Shown piece after piece: positions 33,583 to 37,823 of a stretch of 37,823 nt of DNA. Origin of the DNA: Planctomycetota bacterium (lineage in GTDB: Bacteria > Planctomycetota > UBA1135 > JADKAF01); assembly GCA_016793245.1 (NCBI GenBank), contig JAEUHW010000255.1, positions 1-37,823 of the forward strand. The letters run 5' to 3'. The notes under the pieces are model-generated. The model saw only the letters and a program-made list of their open reading frames with translations, ran no database searches and was not told where the DNA came from. The first letter of the stretch is position 1. The number at the start of each line of letters is the position of its first letter. The translations under genes and the position numbers were made by a program.

Positions 33583-34425
33583 ATGTCGTCTCCCGAGCCC
33601 GAGAAGGGCGCCCCGCGCGCTGCGACGCGCATCTTCTTCGAAGGTCGCTACCGGAAGCTCGTGCGGGATCTGCCGCAGACGATCTTCCATTGCCCCGAAT
33701 GCCGCGGGCGCGGTTGCGCGCGCTGCGAGGGCTTCGGCAAGCTCACCAAGGACTCGGTGCAGGAGCTCATCGCGCGCCTCGCGATGCCGCACTTCCGCGC
33801 GCCGCGCCACGGGCACAAGTTCCACGGCGCGGGGCGCGAGGACGTCGACGTGCGCATGCTCGGCCGCGGGCGCCCTTTCGTCTTCGAGATCGAGAAGGCG
33901 CGCGAGCCGGAGGCCAGCTTGGAGGAGCTCGCGCGCCTGGTGAATGAGCGCTGCGCGGGGCGGCTCGAGCTCCTCGATCTGCGCTGGTGCCAGCGAGCGC
34001 GCGTCGCCGAGGTGAAGGAAGAGCAGCACGCGAAGGACTACGGCCTCCTCGTGCGAGCCGATCACCCGATCGACGTGGCGCCGCTGCGCGAGAGGCTCCT
34101 CCAACGCGTGGTGCTGAAGCAGCGCACTCCGGAGCGCGTCGCGCATCGGCGCGCGGACCTCGAGCGCGAGCGCTGGATCGAGCTGCGCGCCATCGAGGTG
34201 CTCGAGCCCGATGCGAGCGGTCGCAGCTCGCGCTTCTCGCTCGCGATCCGCAGCGAGCACGGCACCTACATCAAAGAAGCCGTGAGCGGAGACGCCGGGC
34301 GCACGCAGCCTTCGGTCAGCGCGTGGCTCGAGGCACCGTGCGTCTGCGAAGAGCTCGACGTCCTCGACCTCGTCGAGGTCGGTTCACCGCGGAAGGAATT
34401 CGGCGCGGGGCTTCCGAGCGCCTGA
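33583..34425 (+). CDS. pus10: Pus10-like tRNA pseudouridine synthase (bacterial)
   Basis: 280 aa. A short N-terminus is followed by YRKLVRDLPQ and a zinc knuckle C37-x2-C40-x4-C45-x2-C48. Then come KDSVQELI and the catalytic stretch HGAGREDVDVRMLGRGRPFV (81-100), with D87 at the GR-x-D position. Further Pus10 signatures are KQRTPERVAHRRADL (179-193), HGTYIKEAVSGDAGRTQPSV (226-245) and ELDVLDL near the end. Archaeal and eukaryotic Pus10 make pseudouridine 54/55 in tRNA; bacteria normally use TruB for position 55. The protein lacks most of the N-terminal THUMP-containing region of archaeal Pus10. The zinc knuckle, active site and core are intact, so activity is likely; the target is unknown. 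Confidence 0.9.
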   Translation: MSSPEPEKGAPRAATRIFFEGRYRKLVRDLPQTIFHCPECRGRGCARCEGFGKLTKDSVQELIARLAMPHFRAPRHGHKFHGAGREDVDVRMLGRGRPFVFEIEKAREPEASLEELARLVNERCAGRLELLDLRWCQRARVAEVKEEQHAKDYGLLVRADHPIDVAPLRERLLQRVVLKQRTPERVAHRRADLERERWIELRAIEVLEPDASGRSSRFSLAIRSEHGTYIKEAVSGDAGRTQPSVSAWLEAPCVCEELDVLDLVEVGSPRKEFGAGLPSA

Positions 34426-35742
34426 TCAACGGCCGGCGCCCACCGGCTCGGCTTGGGCCTTCGCGGGCTGCGCTGGCGTCGCTTGCGAGAGCAGCGCGCG
34501 GAGGTCGAGCCGCGCGCGCGGCTTCCAGTCGCCGCTCGTCGCGCTGGCGCGTCGATCGAGCTCGAGATGGCCGCGCTCCAGATCGAGCACGAGGCGATAG
34601 AGCGTCTGCGCGACGCTGGCCGAGGAGATCACCTCCCAGGCCTTCGCGCGGTCGAGCGGCGCCTCCGCGCTCGCTCCGAGTCCGCTCCAGATCGCGCCGT
34701 AGCGGCGGCAGCGCGGGTTCTCCGCGCGCGAGCGATGGTGGTTCGAGCAGGCGATGTAGCAGTTCTCTTCCGAGCGCCGCACGCTGACGCCGCGATCGAC
34801 CTCGTAGCGATCGTCGATCTCCAGCACCGCAGCGCCCCGCGAGCCTTCGGCGGTGGGGAGAGCGGACCAAGCGAGCATGCCGTTCGCGCCCATGATGAAG
34901 CGCTTCGAGCGCAAGAGCTCCGCCGCGCGCTCGGGCAGATCCGGTCCGGGGGAGAGCGTCTCCAGCACTTCCTGGAAGCCATGGGCGCGCGGCGTGAAGA
35001 GACCTTCCTTCTTCGCGCCGCGCGGACGCACGTCGTGGATCGCGAGGTAGACGCCGTCTTCGCTGTAGCCGGTGAGGCAACCCAGCGCGCCGGGCCAACC
35101 GACCTCGACCCAAGCGCGGCGCTCGCCGGCGCGCGCGTGCACCTTCACCATCACGGTGGCGCAGATCGCTTCGGTGGTGAGGTAGTCGAGGTTGCGGCCG
35201 ACGAGAGGCGTGCCGCCCGCGACCGAGCGATCCCATGCGACGAACGAAGAGCAGAGGAGGCCCATCAAGTCGGGCAATGCCGAGACGGCGATCAGGTCCT
35301 CGGCGTTCAGCGCGCGACCGAGACGCTCCGGCTCGACGGGACCCCCGCGCTTCGCTTGCATCCCCGCGAGCAGGCCTTCGCAGCGCTCGCGGAGACGCGG
35401 CGTGATGTCCATCGTCTTCAGCACGCGCGGGCGGATCAGCATCTTCCACGCGAGCGGCGAAGGCATGACGGCGGGATCGAGGCAGAAGCCGTCGATCAAG
35501 CGCACCATCTCCTCGCAGAGCAGGAAGCCCTCGTCGAAGCCGCGCTCGCGGTCCGTGCCGCTGAGGAAGAGCACCGCGACGCCGTCGATCGTTTCGAGTC
35601 GGGATCGCTGCGCGACCTCGTGGGCGATGACGGCGGGATCGCGCGGCGCCGACCTCGGATCGGCCTCTTGCGCCCCGAGCGCCGGAGCGACGAACGCGAA
35701 CGCGAGAGCTGCGAGGAAGGAGCGGCGAGTGGCGTGGATCAT
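34426..35742 (-). CDS. Secreted C45-like Ntn-hydrolase (amide bond hydrolase/acyltransferase)
   Basis: 438 aa with an N-terminal signal peptide (about 1-24, RRSFLAALAFAFVAPALGAQ). The segment CSSFVAWDRSVAGGTPLVGR, then NLDY, has C164 as the probable N-terminal nucleophile exposed by self-cleavage. The Arg-Asn-x-Asp set (R183, N184, D186) is seen in C45/linear-amide hydrolases. The preceding 140 residues would be the propeptide/alpha subunit. Substrate (acylated amines, peptides or beta-lactam-like amides) cannot be told. Its stop codon abuts that of Pus10 with no spacing: TGATCA (34423-34428) holds both. Confidence 0.8.
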   Translation of the reverse strand: MIHATRRSFLAALAFAFVAPALGAQEADPRSAPRDPAVIAHEVAQRSRLETIDGVAVLFLSGTDRERGFDEGFLLCEEMVRLIDGFCLDPAVMPSPLAWKMLIRPRVLKTMDITPRLRERCEGLLAGMQAKRGGPVEPERLGRALNAEDLIAVSALPDLMGLLCSSFVAWDRSVAGGTPLVGRNLDYLTTEAICATVMVKVHARAGERRAWVEVGWPGALGCLTGYSEDGVYLAIHDVRPRGAKKEGLFTPRAHGFQEVLETLSPGPDLPERAAELLRSKRFIMGANGMLAWSALPTAEGSRGAAVLEIDDRYEVDRGVSVRRSEENCYIACSNHHRSRAENPRCRRYGAIWSGLGASAEAPLDRAKAWEVISSASVAQTLYRLVLDLERGHLELDRRASATSGDWKPRARLDLRALLSQATPAQPAKAQAEPVGAGR

Positions 35743-35831
35743 GCGCGGCTTGCCGCGCGGCGGGCGCGGCTCGAGACAGGGCGGACATCATCACCGTAGA
35801 GCGCTCGGCACGCCAACCCGGCGCGGCGCGC

Positions 35832-35860
35832 TTGACCGGCGCGGGGAGGTGCTCGATCTT
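35832..35860 (+). promoter_or_regulatory. Candidate promoter of the sbcD-like operon
   Basis: TTGACC (35832-35837), 17-nt spacer, GATCTT (35855-35860). It ends 14 nt before the ATG, so the leader would be very short. Located in the 132-nt divergent gap 35743-35874. Confidence 0.35.
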
Positions 35861-35874
35861 CTGCCCGCTCCGCC

Positions 35875-37023
35875 ATGCTCCGTTTCCTCCACAGCTCGGA
35901 TTGGCAGCTCGGCATGAGCCGCCGCTTCCTCGCCGGCGAAGCGCAGGAGCGCTTCGCCGCGGCGCGGCTCGACGCGATCTCCGCGATCGGCGAGCTCGCG
36001 CGACGCACGGGGGCCGCGTTCGTCGTCGTCGCGGGCGACGTCTTCGAGACGAACCAGGTCTCGGCGCGCACCTTGGCGCGCGCCCTCGACAAGCTCGCCA
36101 CCGTCCCGGTGCCGGTCTATCTGCTGCCCGGCAACCACGACCCGCTCGACGCGGGCTCGATCTATCGCCAAGCGGCATTTCTCCGCGCTTGCCCGCCGCA
36201 CGTGCGCGTGCTCGACGGCGAGGACCCGCGCCGCGTGCCCGAGGTCGACGGCGTCGAGCTCCTGGGCGCGCCCTGGCCGGGGAAGCATCCCGCCGAGGAT
36301 CTCTGCGCGCGCGCGCTGGCTCGCGCCGCGCCGCCCGAGCGCGGGATCCGCCGCATCCTCGTGGGCCACGGCATCGTCGATGCGCTCGATCCGGCGCGCG
36401 AGCGCTTGGAGGCGATCTCGCTCGCCGGGCTCGAGGCTGCGCTCGCGAGCGGGCGTTGCGCTTACGTGGCGCTCGGTGATCGCCATTCCGCGACGGCGCT
36501 CGGAGCGCGCGGCGCGGTGCGTTACAGCGGTGCTCCCGAGCCGACGGACTTCGACGAGATCGCCTCCGGGCGCGTGCTCGAGGTCGAGCTCGGCGACGAG
36601 GGCGACCCGCTCGTGCAAGAGCACGCGATCGGGACCTGGAGCTTCCGCTATCTCGAGCGCGAGCTCACCGGGGAGGAGGACCTGCGCGGGCTCGAACAAG
36701 TGCTGCGCGAGATCCCCGCGAAGGATCGCTGCGTCGCGAAGCTGGCCTTGCGCGGCGCGCTCTCGCTCGAGGAGACCGCGGCGCTCGAAGCGCTGCTCGA
36801 AGACCTCCGTGCTAGCTTCGCCGCGCTGCTGCGCCACGAGCGCGCCGAAGCCCTGAGCTTGCGACCCGAGACGCTGGATCCGCAGGCGCTCGCTCTCTCC
36901 GGCTACGCGCTGCAGACCTGGCGCGCGCTCGAAGGCGAAGCGGCGGGCGAAGGCGAGGCCGCGGCCATCGCGCGCGATGCGTTGGTGCTCTTCCATCGCC
37001 TGGCGCGCGAGAGCGAGCGATGA
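35875..37023 (+). CDS. SbcD/YhaO-like metallophosphoesterase, DNA repair exonuclease
   Basis: 382 aa. Calcineurin-like motifs in order are SDWQLG (D9), GDVFE (D55), GNHD (87-89), GHG (H165) and GDRH (201-204). Two usual metal ligands are changed: the His of DxH is Gln (Q11), and the first His of GHxH is Asp (D202). The rest of the fold and a capping domain after about residue 220 are present. With the overlapping ATPase gene it should form an Mre11-Rad50/SbcCD-type complex that processes DNA ends. The substitutions may define a subfamily, since the surrounding sequence is well preserved. Confidence 0.85.
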   Translation: MLRFLHSSDWQLGMSRRFLAGEAQERFAAARLDAISAIGELARRTGAAFVVVAGDVFETNQVSARTLARALDKLATVPVPVYLLPGNHDPLDAGSIYRQAAFLRACPPHVRVLDGEDPRRVPEVDGVELLGAPWPGKHPAEDLCARALARAAPPERGIRRILVGHGIVDALDPARERLEAISLAGLEAALASGRCAYVALGDRHSATALGARGAVRYSGAPEPTDFDEIASGRVLEVELGDEGDPLVQEHAIGTWSFRYLERELTGEEDLRGLEQVLREIPAKDRCVAKLALRGALSLEETAALEALLEDLRASFAALLRHERAEALSLRPETLDPQALALSGYALQTWRALEGEAAGEGEAAAIARDALVLFHRLARESER

Positions 37024-37823
37024 AGCTCGTCTCCCTGCGCATCGAGAGCTGGAAGGGCATCGCGAAGCGCGAGCTCGCGCTCGCCCCCGGCGTCAACCTG
37101 ATCGTCGGACCGAACGAAGTCGGGAAATCGACCGTGGTCGAGGCGCTGCGGCTGCTCTTCGATCCGAGCGTGAAGAGCAGCTCCAGGAAGGACGAGATCA
37201 AGGCCGCGCAGCCCGCGGGCCGCGACGTCGGGCCCGAGGTCGAGGTGGAGCTCGAGGCCGGCGCGATGCGCTTGCGCTTCTTGAAGCGCTTCCTGCGGAA
37301 GCCCGCGACGGAGCTGCGCGTGCTTGCACCGCGAGCGGAGCAACTCACCGGCGACGAAGCGCACCAGCGCTTCCGCGAGTTGCTCGACGAGCACCTCGAC
37401 GGTGCCCTGTTCCGCGCCCTCTGGATCGAACAGGGCGAGAAGCTGCGCTTCGATCCGAAGGACGGCGCGGGGCGCTGGCTCAGCGAGGCGCTCGATCGCG
37501 CGGTCGGCGGAACCGCGGCCGCCGACGGCGGAGTGCACGGCGATCTGTTGTCGCGCGCCGAGCGCGAGCGGCGGCGCTACTACACGCTGGAGAAGGGCCA
37601 GGAGACGGACGAGCTCGCGCGCGTTCGCTCCTCCGCGGAAGACGCCGAACGAGCGCTCGCGCAGCTCCGCGAGGAGCACTCACGCCTCGAGCGGGCCATC
37701 GAGCGCCACGCCGCTCTCGATCGATCGCTCGCCGCGGCGCGCGCGGCGTTGCCGCAGCTCCTCGCCGACGCCGAGGATGCGGAGCGCGCGCGCGATGCCG
37801 CGCGCACGCGCCGCGCCGAGCGC
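37020..37823 (+). CDS. SbcC/Rad50-like (YhaN-like) SMC-type ATPase, partial
   Basis: The ATG overlaps the stop of the nuclease gene (ATGA). 268 codons are visible before the right edge. It opens MKLVSLRIESWKGIAKREL with Walker A GPNEVGKST (residues 31-39). The region around residue 140 (ALWIEQGE) is a Q-loop-like segment. From about residue 185 a Glu/Arg/Ala-rich coiled coil starts and continues to the edge. The signature motif and Walker B lie outside. It probably partners the preceding metallophosphoesterase in DNA end processing. Confidence 0.85.
   Translation, partial: MKLVSLRIESWKGIAKRELALAPGVNLIVGPNEVGKSTVVEALRLLFDPSVKSSSRKDEIKAAQPAGRDVGPEVEVELEAGAMRLRFLKRFLRKPATELRVLAPRAEQLTGDEAHQRFRELLDEHLDGALFRALWIEQGEKLRFDPKDGAGRWLSEALDRAVGGTAAADGGVHGDLLSRAERERRRYYTLEKGQETDELARVRSSAEDAERALAQLREEHSRLERAIERHAALDRSLAAARAALPQLLADAEDAERARDAARTRRAER

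Overview
The window is a chromosomal stretch of a high-G+C bacterium (visibly around 70% G+C, not counted). Spurious ORFs run antisense to almost every real gene, as expected at this composition. No rRNA, tRNA, insertion sequence, phage gene or CRISPR array is visible. An ECF sigma/anti-sigma pair, Ser/Gly/Arg-rich disordered proteins, a short-form HisG, a solitary PilT-like ATPase and a Tex protein with long disordered arms suggest an environmental Gram-negative-type bacterium. Planctomycetota or a relative is my best guess, but composition and family habit alone do not prove it.

Layout. 1-968 (-): 5' part of a multi-spanning GT-C-like glycosyltransferase. 1224-2102 (+): membrane-anchored LysM protein, convergent with 2369-3727 (-), an NtrC-type sigma-54 activator, and 3855-4865 (-), a secreted thermonuclease-like protein. 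A nearly symmetric promoter at 4902-4931 faces both the nuclease gene and 4979-6727 (+), an enzyme I-like (PtsI) protein whose active-site residues are changed. 6782-13479 (+) is a compact histidine operon, hisG-D-C-B-H-A-F-IE, with mostly overlapping genes and many non-ATG starts. An overlapping RlmD/TrmA-type rRNA methyltransferase follows, then a PilT-like ATPase and a small zinc-ribbon membrane protein. 17067-19190 is fusA with a good promoter and a 15-bp terminator stem. A LuxR-type regulator (19970-21097) and a 1081-aa Tex protein (21373-24618) come next.

The right half starts with a leftward pair for surface polysaccharide or cofactor chemistry (GT2 glycosyltransferase and UGM-like flavoprotein). 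To its right are three tandem 36-bp hairpin repeats and a leftward operon of a secreted Ser-rich protein, an ECF sigma factor and a zinc anti-sigma factor. The secreted protein and the extracytoplasmic tail of the anti-sigma factor share a short RRV-x-G-x-V-x-EE motif. Next come threonine synthase (+), a 49-codon gene (-) with an intrinsic terminator and a leader that can hide its ribosome-binding site, an RNase H II/III-like protein (-), a pseudo-receiver (+), a bacterial Pus10 (+), a C45-like secreted amidohydrolase (-), and an SbcD/SbcC-like pair that runs off the right edge.

The most unusual items are: Pus10, a tRNA pseudouridine synthase family normally associated with archaea and eukaryotes; the motif-linked secreted protein/ECF/anti-sigma operon; the 49-aa gene with an occluded ribosome-binding site; the hairpin repeat array; the RGG-tailed Tex; and the enzyme I homologue lacking the catalytic cysteine.
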